NCBI RefSeq assembly: GCF_963678635.1
Contig: NC_087068.1
Coordinates: forward strand, 51,748,731 to 51,812,730
Source: Symsagittifera roscoffensis
Taxonomy: Eukaryota; Xenacoelomorpha; Acoela; Convolutidae
DNA length: 64,000 nucleotides
Reading direction: 5' to 3'
Part shown: piece after piece, positions 23,385-33,838 of the stretch
Layout of the letters: every line of letters starts with the position of its first letter
Numbering within the stretch: the stretch's first letter is position 1
The notes under the pieces: generated by a model
Seen by the model: the letters and a program-made list of their open reading frames with translations, nothing else
What the model was told of the DNA's origin: nothing
Databases searched by the model: none
Translations under genes and position numbers: made by a program

Positions 23385-23598
23385 TGTTGTGAATTGCGGT
23401 TTTTTCATCGTACCATTATAATTATTTGCAATTTGATATAACTGATATTGACTTTATGACCTTGAGATATTCATTGTCTCACGCGGAGAGAATTTTTGCT
23501 CATTTTTTAATGTTGTAACTTTGAGATTAATTCATTTTTAACTTAGTATTTTATCTGTACATAGGTAGATTTAGCTATATAAAACAAATATTTTATCA
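23385..23598 (+). repeat. element A 5' LTR
   Basis: Begins TGTTGTGAATTGC and ends ATTTTATCA. It aligns over its length with 27653-27867 (shared blocks include TTGACTTTATGACCTTGA, CGGAGAGAATG-like and ATTTTATCTGTACATA) but with many substitutions, which implies an old insertion. Confidence 0.9.
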
Positions 23599-23614
23599 TG
23601 GCACAGTAAAACAG
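23599..23614 (+). promoter_or_regulatory. element A primer-binding site
   Basis: TGGCACAGTAAAACAG directly follows the 5' LTR. The leading TGG complements a tRNA CCA end. I could not assign the primer tRNA. Confidence 0.6.
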
Positions 23615-23627
23615 TAACGAATAAAAC

Positions 23628-24421
23628 GTGAGAAGCATACCTTCATTTAGTCAAAACCATACGGTGGACCCACCAATTCCTTGGGAAGAGTGGAGCAATC
23701 TTTTCCAACTTGCAGTAATAGCAAAGAAGAATACCGATATAGAAAATTTTCTGAACCTGATAGAAAGATATCATCCTCAACCACCAATTTTAGAAAATCA
23801 TCCGGATAGCGAAACGGAAACACAGAAATTCGCTCGCTTGGACCGAAATTTCCGAGAGCACAAAGCATCAGCTTCGATAAAAGTGGAAACGAAACGTTTC
23901 AACGGCACGAGAATTGAAGAAGCAGATAAAAAACATCGATCAGTTTTATATCTATTTCTTGGAAAAAAACGGAAAAATATTTTCGGCTAAAAATTTACAC
24001 GAATGAAAATTCTTCAGATCTCCTTCAAAGAGTTCTGGGACATTTTGACCGTGGCATTCGTGAGAAAGACGACTGTTACATTCGGAAGACACAAACTCTC
24101 TAACAGGAACCAGAGAGATAGAGAATCACTGGAACAAATCTAAAGAGCTCTTGCTGAAATTGCAAAAAAAATACGACTTATCCGCAGGAGAAGATAAATG
24201 GATAAGAGACAATGAAGTCGGACATCCAGCGGAAACTTCTTACAGAAACTCTTCCACCCCTAGAATCACTAAACGTAGCACTAAACGTAGCACTAAACGT
24301 AGCCTTAATCGACGATAAAGGATTAAGGAACCATATGAAAATGACAATTACCTTTGAATCCAAAGGATCTTCTGTAAATAAAACTTTTAATCATTTTAAT
24401 GTAAAAAGGGAACCAACTTGA
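23628..24421 (+). pseudogene. element A gag-like remnant
   Basis: The frame 23628-23990 (120 codons) starts 14 bases after the primer site. Its early motif PPIPWEEWSNLFQLA is typical of the capsid start in gag proteins of K02A2.6-like Ty3 elements; a stop follows at 23988. A further frame at 24212-24421 contains a small in-frame expansion, ACTAAACGTAGC three times at 24268-24303. The normal role would be assembly of the intracellular particle. It is broken here by at least two frame changes. Confidence 0.65.
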
Positions 24422-24443
24422 TAATATTGAACGGAGCAACACT

Positions 24444-24551
24444 TGTATGAAATGCGCCGGCACAGTCTCCAAAGGACACCTGGCGTTGTGTCCAGCAAGA
24501 GACACAACTTGTACATCTTGTAAATACAGAGGACATTTTACCCGACTTTGT
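24444..24551 (+). pseudogene. element A nucleocapsid knuckles
   Basis: One reading frame carries a degenerate first knuckle (Cys-x2-Cys then GHLALC) and a perfect second CCHC knuckle, CTSCKYRGHFTRLC (24510-24551). Two knuckles in series are usual in gag of this retrotransposon group, where they bind the element RNA. The surrounding frame is short and interrupted. Confidence 0.75.
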
Positions 24552-24578
24552 CAATCCCGCGGTAAAAATTGAAATTTA

Positions 24579-25190
24579 GTGTATAGTCAAATTGTACATA
24601 ATACAGGTTGTAACTATCCATCGGAACAGCCGGATGTTAATAACTACCGTGTAAATAGAGAATGTTGTGGAGTAATCAACGCATGGCCAGAATCCGGACA
24701 GAGCGACAACGATGGTTACTCTGTATCAAATGTAACATTTATCTACGATATTCAAAGGAAGGAACTCAAGAAATTATTAAATATTGGACTCTGAATAGTT
24801 ATCCTCAATCTTCAGGTCAATTCCTCCAGTCCAGTGAGCTTCGTCAAGAGAAATGTACTTCATAAATTAAAACTACAAAAACCGTACTTGAATATCTATG
24901 CAGAGGACCAACCGACTAAGGAGTTAAACTGTGGACTCACAGACAACGCAATAATTATCACTGGAAGGCTAATCAGCCCCATCATCTCGAACGGATGGTT
25001 CCACAACGAGTGTCATTTTTTCCAAACAGAAGGCTACGTCAGTAACTTTTGGGGAAACGATAATCTGCAAAAAGTGGCAGCCGAAGTCTCTCAAAAAAGC
25101 TTTCCACGCTGCCAGATCATGAAGACTCGTAAGTCTTTTAAATTATCTTCCCTGGCCAAAAAATAAAAAAGAGATAATTATTATAACCAA
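24579..25190 (+). pseudogene. element A protease / pre-RT region, unrecognisable
   Basis: Overlapping plus-strand frames (24579-24794, 24662-24865, 24834-25166) occupy the interval between the zinc knuckles and the RT remnant, where an aspartic protease should lie. I see no D-[ST]-G motif. The 24834-25166 frame (110 codons) includes SFVKRNVLHKL, which could be a distorted protease piece. Position supports the call; sequence supports it weakly. Confidence 0.35.
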
Positions 25191-25289
25191 GACTTTTAAG
25201 CAATTATTCCTGCGGATTGGAAAATGAAAATTGAACCGAAATTACCCACTTTCACTAATCACTAAAATCCAGCCAATTGAAATGTCTTT

Positions 25290-25800
25290 CCTTTCGTTAA
25301 CTCGGTGCGTTAAAAGCGGAACTAGACCAACTTAAATCCGAAGAACACATTAAAAAGCTAAAAAATTGTGTCAAAGACAGATTCATTAGTCCAATCGTTA
25401 TCGCTTGCACAATGAACAAACCAATAAAACCAGCACTCGTTTCAAAATTTACCAACAAAACAATTTACGGGAACAAACACCAAATGCCAAAAATTTATGA
25501 GTTAGTTGAAAATTTTGCCTCTCAATTTTCAAACGATTACACCAGAGAAGTCTGGTTTACCAAGCTGGACTTAAAAATTGCGCTCAGCCAACATTCACCA
25601 GACAACTTTACTAGCAGTCAGAGCAATTTTGGCTTGGTAGGCGGGGACAAAACTGACTTGGAGATATGCCGAAGGAGTTCCAGAGAGTCATGGACTCAAC
25701 AATGGGAAACATTGCTTTTACTAATTGCTACCCCAAAAACATTTTAGTGGCTTCCAAAAGAAGTTTTACAGAAAAAAAAATATCGTTTACAACAGTTCAC
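25290..25800 (+). pseudogene. element A reverse transcriptase remnant
   Basis: The frame 25412-25747 shows RT fingers and palm pieces: IYGNKHQMPKI, EVWFTKLDLKIALSQ (the motif A aspartate is in LDLK), and after a frameshift DMPKEFQRVMDSTMGNIAF (25665-25721). Where the catalytic [FY]xDD should follow, the sequence reads NCYPKNIL (25722-25745), so both aspartates are gone. Upstream, DRFISPIVI lies in another frame. The enzyme would have copied element RNA into DNA; it is dead through frameshifts and loss of the active site. Confidence 0.8.
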
Positions 25801-26489
25801 CGACCTTAGACAATAATAACTTTGATTATCGTCAAAATATTAATAAAATGTTCACCTTTCAAACCACTTCAATAGAAAACCAAATACGACCTGGAAACAG
25901 TTCTCTAATAATGTTTTCGATGGAATTTTAGACAAAGGAAAAGCAATGGTAAGCAAAAGACGGGAACTTGACTAGAACTCTGATGATCGGGACGAGGATG
26001 GTTATCAAGACACTATAAGACCGCAGAAAATGCAGTTTCCATTCGGTAAAAGTTACGAGTCAGATTACCCTCACCATCCAAGCCTTCCTCATCTCGAATG
26101 CCATTAAAAAGTCCTTTCAAAGGTAATATACTTAAGAAAAGTAAAAACAAAGCATAACGGTAACCCTTTTCTGTAAAATAAAAATTTAACCAGAAAAACA
26201 TAAACGTTTCAAAAACCCCAGTGAAACTATCCGACTGAAAAATTATCAGAAAATCAGACATTGCTCTTCCGAAATCTAACTCGTTCACTATTCGTTCCTT
26301 CAGAGTAAAAATTTTCTTTTCATTATTTCTTAACTCTGATTTTAAAAAAGTTTCAAGAGGACTACAAAAGCAAAACAACCAGCTACAAGAAAAAATGGTC
26401 CGAAGACATGAATTCAAACGGACAAAAACTCATCTTCACGTGACAAGAAACAAACAACAAACACAGGTTACTTAGCATGCGAGGAATCA
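25801..26489. other. element A interior, no recognisable domain
   Basis: The interval after the RT where RNase H and integrase would be expected. Neither strand shows an RNase H DEDD set, an HHCC finger or a D-D35-E core. A 134-codon minus-strand frame (26013-26417) is hydrophobic and Phe-rich but lies inside a plus-strand element and resembles nothing I know. The region is either very diverged or has suffered deletion or replacement. Confidence 0.5.
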
Positions 26490-27248
26490 ATGTTAACTCC
26501 GTGGGACACATCCGATTATAGTGACTCGGAGTGGATTGCAGGAGGTTTCCCATGGAGAGATATGATTAGAGAATGTATCTTTTTCGATACTATTACACAA
26601 CAAGAAATTGATAATCAATTTTTAGATTCACATATAGTTCAGAATAACATAAAAACTGAGACTTTAGACGTGCAACCTTCATTATCGGACACCCTTTCAT
26701 CATCGGACACCTTCATCATCGGACACCCTGGGTTGCCCAATCAGCATCAATCACGCAGGACAGAGCCAGACTAAACTTCCATCAAGCACACAAATGCTGA
26801 GGCCAAACAACTCGAATATCCGCCGGATAAATTGGAGAAAACTCAAAAAGACGCGATGGTAGACGTCCCAATCTACGAGATAATAGATTCTGTGGAAGAG
26901 AACGCGGCTAACCAAGAACCATGCAGCAGCAACAACACCACCGGTAATGAGTTTAAACTTCGTCGTGTAGAACCTCCCCAGCTTTACCGTAATAGGCTTT
27001 ACATGGATATTATAGATAGCCAAGACAATCAGCATGTAACAGCATCAAAACCGATTACTCTCGAGCGTCACGAACAATCAGGATTCGACAGAACAACATC
27101 TTCCTCACCTCACTCGGATGAGGAAATCGCAATCTTTTCAGTATTTTCCCTCGATGACAATGCTAACGCTTCAGACACTTCTTCAGCGGATTTATTATCA
27201 AATTCTTCAACATACCAATCATTGAGAGTGTCTCTCGACAATTTTTAG
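26490..27248 (+). pseudogene. element A 3' acidic frames of unknown role
   Basis: Two consecutive plus-strand frames, 26490-26774 (94 codons, DTSDYSDSEW and Ser/Asp-rich) and 26832-27248 (138 codons, acidic C-terminus with SDEEIAIFSVFSLDD). They lie in the 3' third of the element, where a pol C-terminus or accessory product could be. No family is recognised. They may be real element coding sequence interrupted once, since composition is similar across the break. Confidence 0.35.
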
Positions 27249-27639
27249 CGAAACGGGAGATTTGGACAGCTATCTGTTTAATGCGGAGCTGGAGAATTTT
27301 ATGGAAAATGAGAAAAACTGAAACCTTAAACTTTTATCAATTTTTTCCTTTATTCTAGTCAATTTTCCTTCGATGTTATATTTAGACCTCATAGTACATA
27401 CTTGCAGTGCAAAAGAAAATTTTTGATCTTTCATGTTTGCATCTAACTTCCTATCCAGTTACTACCAACATAACTCTTAGGTGCTATGCTAAGCTCCCTC
27501 GGGTTTACTCGGATTTACTGACAAATTCAGTTAGTCGGATTTACTGCTCAATTTTTATCAAACTTTAACTTTGTTGCGTTTTCGATAGTACGTAATTTAG
27601 TGCTAATTTGTAAATTGTTAACTTCCGTCGGCTTTCTTC

Positions 27640-27652
27640 AGGGGGAAGTAAA
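27640..27652 (+). promoter_or_regulatory. element A polypurine tract
   Basis: AGGGGGAAGTAAA directly before the 3' LTR at 27653. This is the expected plus-strand primer for reverse transcription. Confidence 0.75.
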
Positions 27653-27867
27653 TGTTGTGAATTGCAGTGTTTTTATCGTAATATTATAATTAAAGGCATT
27701 TTTTTTATAATTGGTTTTGACTTTATGACCTTGATATAGTCATTCTCTTCGACGGAGAGAATGCTGGCTCACTCTTTGATGTTTTAACTTCGAGATTAAT
27801 GTTTCTTTAGATTCGTATTTTATCTGTACATAAGTAGAATTAGCTGTAACAAAGAAACATTTTATCG
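27653..27867 (+). repeat. element A 3' LTR
   Basis: Begins TGTTGTGAATTGC and ends ATTTTATCG, colinear with the 5' LTR (215 versus 214 bp). Followed directly by target-site copy CTAAT. Its last base is G where the 5' LTR has A, one of many differences. Confidence 0.9.
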
Positions 27868-27872
27868 CTAAT
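27868..27872. repeat. target-site duplication, right copy (element A)
   Basis: CTAAT, identical to 23380-23384, flanking the 3' LTR. Confidence 0.85.
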
Positions 27873-29181
27873 ATTTAGTTTAGAGAATTTGCTACCCTGC
27901 CTCATTTATTTTGGGAAAAACAGAGCATAAAATGTTTCACCGCTCCCCAAAAAACTTGGGCTGCGTAAGTATAACTTATATTTCGATTTGCGAAGAATTA
28001 CTTTTAAAAATTTGCGATCTCAAAAAAATTTAGAAAAAAAACACATTTTTGCGAAAAATTCCTGCAAACTCATTTCTTGTATTTGCATATTATCTCTCAA
28101 AATCACAAAGCAAACTTTGCCAAAAGATATACCAATAAAACTACATCAAAACAAACTACATGAAATGAGTGCCTCAAACTGATCAGAACGCAACAATTCT
28201 TATACAACAAAACAATAACTAAATAAAAAAATTACTCTTAAGAAAACCAATTTTTTCAATGTTTTGGCAATAACAACACCCTTTTTCTCTATAAGTTACA
28301 CTTTTTAGTTTCAAAAAACTATTTTTTGTAGAATCTACAATTCTTTTCGAAATGTACAAAAGATATGTTTGCACTTAAAAATGTATGGCACGAAAATGTT
28401 AAACTAGACTTTCTAAACAGATTTAAGATTGAGCCTAACTATTTTGTAGGCGTCCCTCGCGAATAAAGGAAAAAAGCGAATGCTGGAAATCAAATTTCCG
28501 TTAGTTACAGCCAAACACAATTGAGTATTCAAAAACTTTAAAGAAAGCGCAAAAACTTCATGGAAAGCGAAAACAATACATGAATCTTCAAATATTGAAA
28601 AATCGAGGTCGGTATTGGAAAAAAGTAGAACCGAATGTCAAAAATTTAAAATGAATTTAAAAAATATGTGCTATGTCTGCACATATTGTACAGCAGAACT
28701 TGCTTCAGCTGTACATTTTCTATTTCTATTAATAGTCACTTTGGTTGGTGCGAAAGTCAATTAACCAATAGGGAAGGGACGTCTAACGATTCTGATTGGT
28801 CAAAATTTTTTCATCATTAGGTCCCTCAATCACGAGAAAACCCCCTATTAAGTTCAACGCCAGGAAAGGTCAAACAGACCTTGAAATGAATGTTTTTTTT
28901 CAATTAAAGTCAGTTTCCCATCAAAACTTTTCTGATTTTGGTCATGGATCTGAATTCATGTTATACGGCAAATTGATACTTACATTTTTGAAGGTTATTT
29001 TTGTCGTGTTTTGTTTGATTTGACACTAATTTTCAGACATTGACACAGATTTTTCAGCCCGAGTCCTACAGGACACGACTGGAGATTGCGGCACATTTTG
29101 GTCAGCCGACACGGACGATTATTCCCAGAAACGTCCTTGCTGGTCCAAAAAGGTTTTTTATCTGCCAAATGTGTCCAAACT
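27873..29181. other. intergenic DNA between elements A and B1, no gene seen
   Basis: About 1.3 kb of AT-rich DNA with only short frames (for example 27988-28182 and 28796-29023) that lack motifs. I see no tRNA, no LTR fragment and no tandem repeat. It forms the left host flank of the B elements. Confidence 0.6.
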
Positions 29182-29461
29182 TGTAATTTCAGCACTAGAG
29201 AGATTTGAATTAAACTTAGAAAATAGTTGCCTCTCCCGAGTACTTCAGCAGCCGCAACAATACCAGTATACTCTAGATCTATTGAGCCTAGCAGAGACTA
29301 GTTAAACACCCTGAGACTAGTAGTTATAAGAGTAAGATTAGGATCGGTATTAGACTAAGAAGTTGCACGAATCTATCCGGCCGAAAATAAGATAGCGTGA
29401 CGAGCAGACGGTGTACCCTATCCGAAGTTACTCTATGAGATAGACCTCCATACCTAACTCA
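29182..29461 (+). repeat. element B LTR 1 (5' LTR of B1)
   Basis: 280 bp from TGTAATTTCAGCAC to CATACCTAACTCA. It aligns with 44587-44867 and 63092-63371 with few differences. Its start is fixed because upstream DNA differs from that before LTR 2 and LTR 3; its end is fixed by LTR 3, which diverges right after AACTCA. A TATAAG box-like sequence lies at 29335-29340. Confidence 0.88.
29335..29340 (+). promoter_or_regulatory. TATA-like sequence in LTR 1
   Basis: TATAAG within AGTTATAAGAGTAAG, kept at 44731-44736 and 63235-63240 in the other LTRs. The position, a little over half way through the LTR, suits a U3 promoter. This is prediction only. Confidence 0.35.
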
Positions 29462-29463
29462 TC

Positions 29464-29483
29464 TGGTGCGACCATAAGTCTCG
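29464..29483 (+). promoter_or_regulatory. element B1 primer-binding site
   Basis: TGGTGCGACCATAAGTCTCG begins two bases after the LTR. It is identical at 30619 (leader duplicate) and 44870 (B2). The complement ends in CACCA, as a mature tRNA does, and upstream includes TTCGAGA, which resembles a T-loop with spacing one base short of standard. The primer tRNA is not identified. Confidence 0.65.
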
Positions 29484-29557
29484 AACAAGACCTTAAAAAA
29501 CAAATTAGCTTAGAACTAACAAAAAACAGATTAGTAATAGACAGAAACGTTTTCAAA

Positions 29558-29791
29558 ATGTTTTACGACAATAATTTAATTGAATGGTCTCTACGACTCA
29601 ATAGATCAAAGCCACTATTCCGTACAATACGAGAACAACCACGTATTGGAAACAGACCTCGGACAAGAGACGACATACGACTACGGAGAAAATTACCAAA
29701 TAGTTTCATAGTCGTACGGCAAAAGCCTACACAAACTTTTATATTTCGAATTTTAATGGCAATGAATTTAGATTTTCATTCGCAAATTTAA
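29558..29791 (+). CDS. B1 leader ORF, copy 1 (77 codons)
   Basis: Starts ATG TTT TAC about 95 bases after the primer site and encodes a basic peptide (Arg-rich centre RPRTRDDIRLRR, hydrophobic TFIFRILMAMNLDF near the end). The frame is open to the same stop position in all three copies (29558, 30713, 44964) although the B1 and B2 peptides differ at about a quarter of positions, which suggests past selection. It could be a regulatory leader peptide, a first exon spliced to a downstream gene, or a chance frame. No family is recognised. Confidence 0.45.
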   Translation: MFYDNNLIEWSLRLNRSKPLFRTIREQPRIGNRPRTRDDIRLRRKLPNSFIVVRQKPTQTFIFRILMAMNLDFHSQI

Positions 29792-31675
29792 AATCCCTGA
29801 AGAAAAATCTTCAATGCATCTACCAGGCGCTAAATTAATTACTATTGTTCAATAACGATTGTTATTATTATTTTAAATTCTAACTTTATATTCTCTAAAC
29901 TTAAATTTTCTAATTTTAAACTAGATCATCAAGGCTTATCCTTGGATCTAAATTAGTTTTCTATTCTTAATTTTAATTCTGATCATCAAGGCCTATCCTT
30001 GGATCAAAAAGAACAATTTTGTTCTCCCCCACCCACTTATCAAGTGTCTAACGACCTCAAACGTCGATTCACTATCCAACCTTTCAAAAGACCCAGGACT
30101 AATCGAAAATTTTTCGAACACTAATCATTTAAATTAGGCTAAACAGTGAAGAACTTCGGTTATTCATCCTTCACTTGACCCCTCCTCTTTTACGACCCAG
30201 GCTAATCTTAGACTTAGTAAGTTTAAAATAGTACCTAACGAACTACTTGCGTTCTAATTAGACCTGAACCTTGTGGATCGATTTACTATTCTCCAACCCT
30301 TGTGAACACAATCATTACCCCTAAGTAAGATTAAGTAAGTTAACACCTTAGCTTATATTAGCCACGAGAAAGTAAAAATCATTCTTCGGAATCGATATAC
30401 TTTTATCTCCAACCCTGAATAAAAAGACCCAGGCTAAGCTAACCAAAAAATCGTAAGGACTAACAGTCTAGGAAATTAAAATCACTCACAAACAACTTTG
30501 CATCCGTCATCCTAAACCTTCTGTCATTAAAAAACCTAGGAAATAAACAAACAATCGTCATCCGAAGTTACTCTATCCGAAGTTACTCTATGAGATAGAC
30601 CTCCATACCTAACTCATCTGGTGCGACCATAAGTCTCGAACAAGACCTTAAAAAACAAATTAGCTTAGAACTAACAAAAAACAGATTAGTAATAGACAGA
30701 AACGTTTTCAAAATGTTTTACGACAATAATTTAATTGAATGGTCTCTACGACTCAATAGATCAAAGCCACTATTCCGTACAATACGAGAACAACCACGTA
30801 TTGGAAACAGACCTCGGACAAGAGACGACATACGACTACGGAGAAACTTACCAAATAGTTTCATAGTCGTACGGCAAAAGCCTACACAAACTTTTATATT
30901 TCGAATTTTAATGGCAATGAATTTAGATTTTCATTCGCAAATTTAAAATCCCTGAAGAAAAATCTTCAATGCATCTACCAGGCGCTAAATAAATTACTAT
31001 TGTTCAATAACGATTGTTATTATTATTTTAAATTCTAACTTTATATTCTCTAAACTTAAATTTTCTAATTTTAAACTAGATCATCAAGGCTTATCCTTGG
31101 ATCTAAATTAGTTTTCTATTCTTAATTTTAATTCTGATCATCAAGGCCTATCCTTGGATCAAAAAGAACAATTTTGTTCTCCCCCACCCACTTATCAAGT
31201 GTCTAACGACCTCAAACGTCGATTCACTATCCAACCTTTCAAAAGACCCAGGACTAATCGAAAATTTTTCGAACACTAATCATTTAAATTAGGCTAAACA
31301 GTGAAGAACTTCGGTTATTCATCCTTCACTTGACCCCTCCTCTTTTACGACCCAGGCTAATCTTAGACTTAGTAAGTTTAAAATAGTACCTAACGAACTA
31401 CTTGCGTTCTAATTAGACCTGAACCTTGTGGATCGATTTACTATTCTCCAACCCTTGTGAACACAATCATTACCCCTAAGTAAGATTAAGTAAGTTAACA
31501 CCTTAGCTTATATTAGCCACGAGAAAGTAAAAATCATTCTTCGGAATCGATATACTTTTATCTCCAACCCTGAATAAAAAGACCCAGGCTAAGCTAACCA
31601 AAAAATCGTAAGGACTAACAGTCTAGGAAATTAAAATCACTCACAAACAACTTTGCATCCGTCATCCTAAACCTT
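29792..31675 (+). other. B1 leader with four conserved hairpins
   Basis: Non-coding leader carrying, in each duplicate, two copies of a hairpin with arms GATCATCAAGG and CCTTGGATC around a 5-base loop: 29924-29948, 29981-30005, 31079-31103 and 31136-31160. Spacing within each pair is 57 bp and is kept in B2 (45526, 45583). Other conserved blocks include CCCCCACCCACTTATCAAGT and GACCCAGGCTAA-type repeats. Candidate roles are packaging, dimerisation or translation control of the genomic RNA; none is shown by sequence alone. Confidence 0.6.
30713..30946 (+). CDS. B1 leader ORF, copy 2 (77 codons)
   Basis: Duplicate of 29558-29791 created by the 1155-bp tandem duplication; one residue differs (Asn for Lys near residue 47). 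It lies closer to ORF-A than copy 1 and has the same spacing to it as the single copy in B2. Confidence 0.45.
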   Translation: MFYDNNLIEWSLRLNRSKPLFRTIREQPRIGNRPRTRDDIRLRRNLPNSFIVVRQKPTQTFIFRILMAMNLDFHSQI

Positions 31676-32137
31676 CTGTCATTAAAAAACCTAGGAAATA
31701 AACAAACAATCGTCATACACAATTGTCAATTTGAAAATCAAAAATACGACCTTGTTATAACCCCGCATACACATACAATTGAATACATTCACACAAAACG
31801 GCAAACACTAAAAAGAACAATCCTAAGAAAGCAAAGACAAATAACACGAAAAAGATTTTCAAAACACCGAAATGCATTTTCTGAATCAGAAGTCAGTAGT
31901 CTCGATGCACTATATAAAGTAGAAGACTCAATAAATCAAACTTATCCAATCTAGGACCCAGTATGTTTTTCCGATTCAGAAACCAACACAATTTCATCGA
32001 AAAAAGGAAAAAACAGAATAAAAAAGAAACACAAACACAAACCAGTACATCTATACAATTGGAGTCAACCAATCAGACACATTAATAATTATCTATTAAC
32101 AGTTATCAAACGAAAAGATGAGCAACACTCAAAGTGA
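31676..32137 (+). pseudogene. B1 ORF-A remnant
   Basis: Colinear with B2 ORF-A (46121-46582) but the start ATG is CTG at 31676-31678 and a TAG interrupts it near 31953 (CAATCTAGG for CAATCCAAG in B2). The encoded product would be basic and unrecognised; see the B2 copy. Its end overlaps the gag start by 20 bases. Confidence 0.6.
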
Positions 32138-33838
32138 CAAAAGTCTCGATGAAGAACACTCTTTCTCTTTCATAATAGATTCACAAAATGATAGAGGACA
32201 AATAAAATTTTGCAAAAATTTACACAAAAGTTTATTTGAACCAGGAATCAGTCCCTATAAAACAGAATTCCCAGATGTAAAAATCAAAAAAAAAAGAATA
32301 GATCATTATCTCAAAGATATCTCTAAAATAACACAATAATACGGTATCTACACGATAGGAATCAGTACACCAAGAATAGGATATAATAAATATGTTATTC
32401 AAACAGACGATCTTGATCTAGAATTTTCAAAGGTATTCACAGAATACATCAAAAATATACAATACCATAACTCACAAAGAGCAAACTCAATACTCACAAA
32501 TGAAATTTTTGCTATATTATATACATATTTAACTATATTAGAAACAACAGAAGCTCAAAGTACATCACCAATCCAGACATCTAAAAATACAAAAGTCAGA
32601 AATGAAATCACTGCATTTTCTACATTTTTAAACGCAATCCGTGAAAATTTTTACAGTAATGATGTTTCACAAAATACAAAAGATGATTTACAAAAAATAC
32701 TAGCATGGTTTACAAACGATTGTTTCACACATAATTTAGATTTAATTAGCCAAGCAAGAAAAATTTTTAGACCTCAAAGTAACAATGACGACACTGCCAA
32801 TGCAGGACAATCAGATTATGTTTGGGACCCTGATTGGTCCCACCCTTATTTATAAACATCCCAGTCGACATCTCAAGTCAAGCAAAAGATACAATATCTA
32901 TTCACCCAGACTATATAAAAATAATACCATTAACAATTGATGCAACACCCTTAAGTTATAATACATTTTTATCCGACACACAAAATAATAGTTTAAATTC
33001 AACAGTTATACATCATGAAAATCTCAATGATACTAGAAATCTTACACAACAAGATATTCAAACACCATCACACTTCATAAATGAAGAAATAGTTCACACA
33101 ACAGTAACAACTACGCAACAAAGTATCTCACCGACACATCCGAACCTTACAACACCAAGAAATAACAATGCAACATCACCACAAGTGACATTACAATCAA
33201 CCGTAAAACACTCGGCTACTCTTGCTCCTAAATTTTCACAAATGGATTATCGAACATTGAGACCAATGACAAAACCATCAAAACCACGAAAAACATTCAC
33301 AAGAAATATTTTTGCAGAACACAATTATAATAATACACATTCGTCAAAAGCAAACTACCCTCCACGAAAAAATAATAATCATGTATGTTCTCACTATTGG
33401 GACAACCCAATGACCACAACAAACTCAGTAAATTTTCAAACTAATCCACATCCTCCACAGGATCATAGTGAAAATTACCCATTCTTCCAACAAAATTAAA
33501 ATAAAAAGCAAACACCTCATCATATGGATTGTTTATCATCTGATGATGATTATTTACAACCAGATATTTTTGCACCATATACCCAGGAATATCGCACACA
33601 AGGATCGCGACAACCTCATACATATAAGAGATTTTTTTCTCAAAACCCAACAGATACACAAAATCAACAACCAATACACATGGCAAATCCAATTAATACA
33701 CAATCTTTTCAACTGATGCAACAACAAAACCCAATAATTATGCACTCGTATCAACCAAATCAAATGCAAAATGAGATACCATTACCAGTTTATCTACAAC
33801 AACATGAAATTACGAAAAATCAATTAAAAATCAATTGA
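32118..33838 (+). pseudogene. B1 gag, N-terminal part
   Basis: ATG at 32118 opens 73 codons (MSNTQSDKSLDEEHSF...) to a stop at 32337-32339. Coding similarity to B2 continues in successive frames: 32834-33499 (221 codons, Asn/Thr/Pro-rich, ending in CSHYWDNPMT and FQTNPHPPQDHSENY) and 33524-33838 (104 codons, Gln/Asn/Pro-rich). By position this is the matrix and linker portion of Gag. It is broken by at least two stops or frameshifts. Recognition rests on position before the capsid and on agreement with B2. Confidence 0.6.

Larger units (their letters stand above)
23385..27867 (+). mobile_element. element A: degraded Ty3/gypsy-like LTR retrotransposon, 4.5 kb
   Basis: A complete insertion by its ends: LTRs at 23385-23598 and 27653-27867, primer-binding site at 23599, purine tract at 27640-27652 and a perfect CTAAT target duplication. 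Inside, in order, are a gag-like start, two Cys/His knuckles and a reverse transcriptase remnant, all broken by stops and frameshifts. I find no RNase H or integrase, although a typical element of this type is longer. Gag and RT traces resemble the arthropod/nematode group that includes K02A2.6-type elements; this placement rests on short motifs read by eye. The element cannot move on its own. Confidence 0.88.
29421..31715. repeat. 1.15-kb tandem duplication in the B1 leader
   Basis: 29421-30560 is repeated at 30576-31715, offset exactly 1155 bp, with only a few differences (for example AAAATTACC versus AAACTTACC). The 15 bases between (30561-30575) are an extra copy of TCCGAAGTTACTCTA. The unit holds the last ~40 bp of the LTR, the primer site, the 77-codon ORF and both leader hairpins. 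B2 has a single copy, so the duplication arose in B1 and is recent. Confidence 0.95.

Noticed and set aside
24268-24303. Three 12-bp ACTAAACGTAGC repeats as a regulatory or CRISPR-like array
   Set aside because: Only three copies, in frame within the gag-like remnant. A simple local slippage expansion explains them.
26013-26417. 134-codon hydrophobic minus-strand frame inside element A
   Set aside because: No motif, opposite strand to the element, and AT-rich Phe/Leu composition expected from antisense of Lys/Glu-rich DNA.
27988-29023. Short frames in the gap between elements A and B1
   Set aside because: Below 80 codons, no recognisable motif and composition of random AT-rich DNA.
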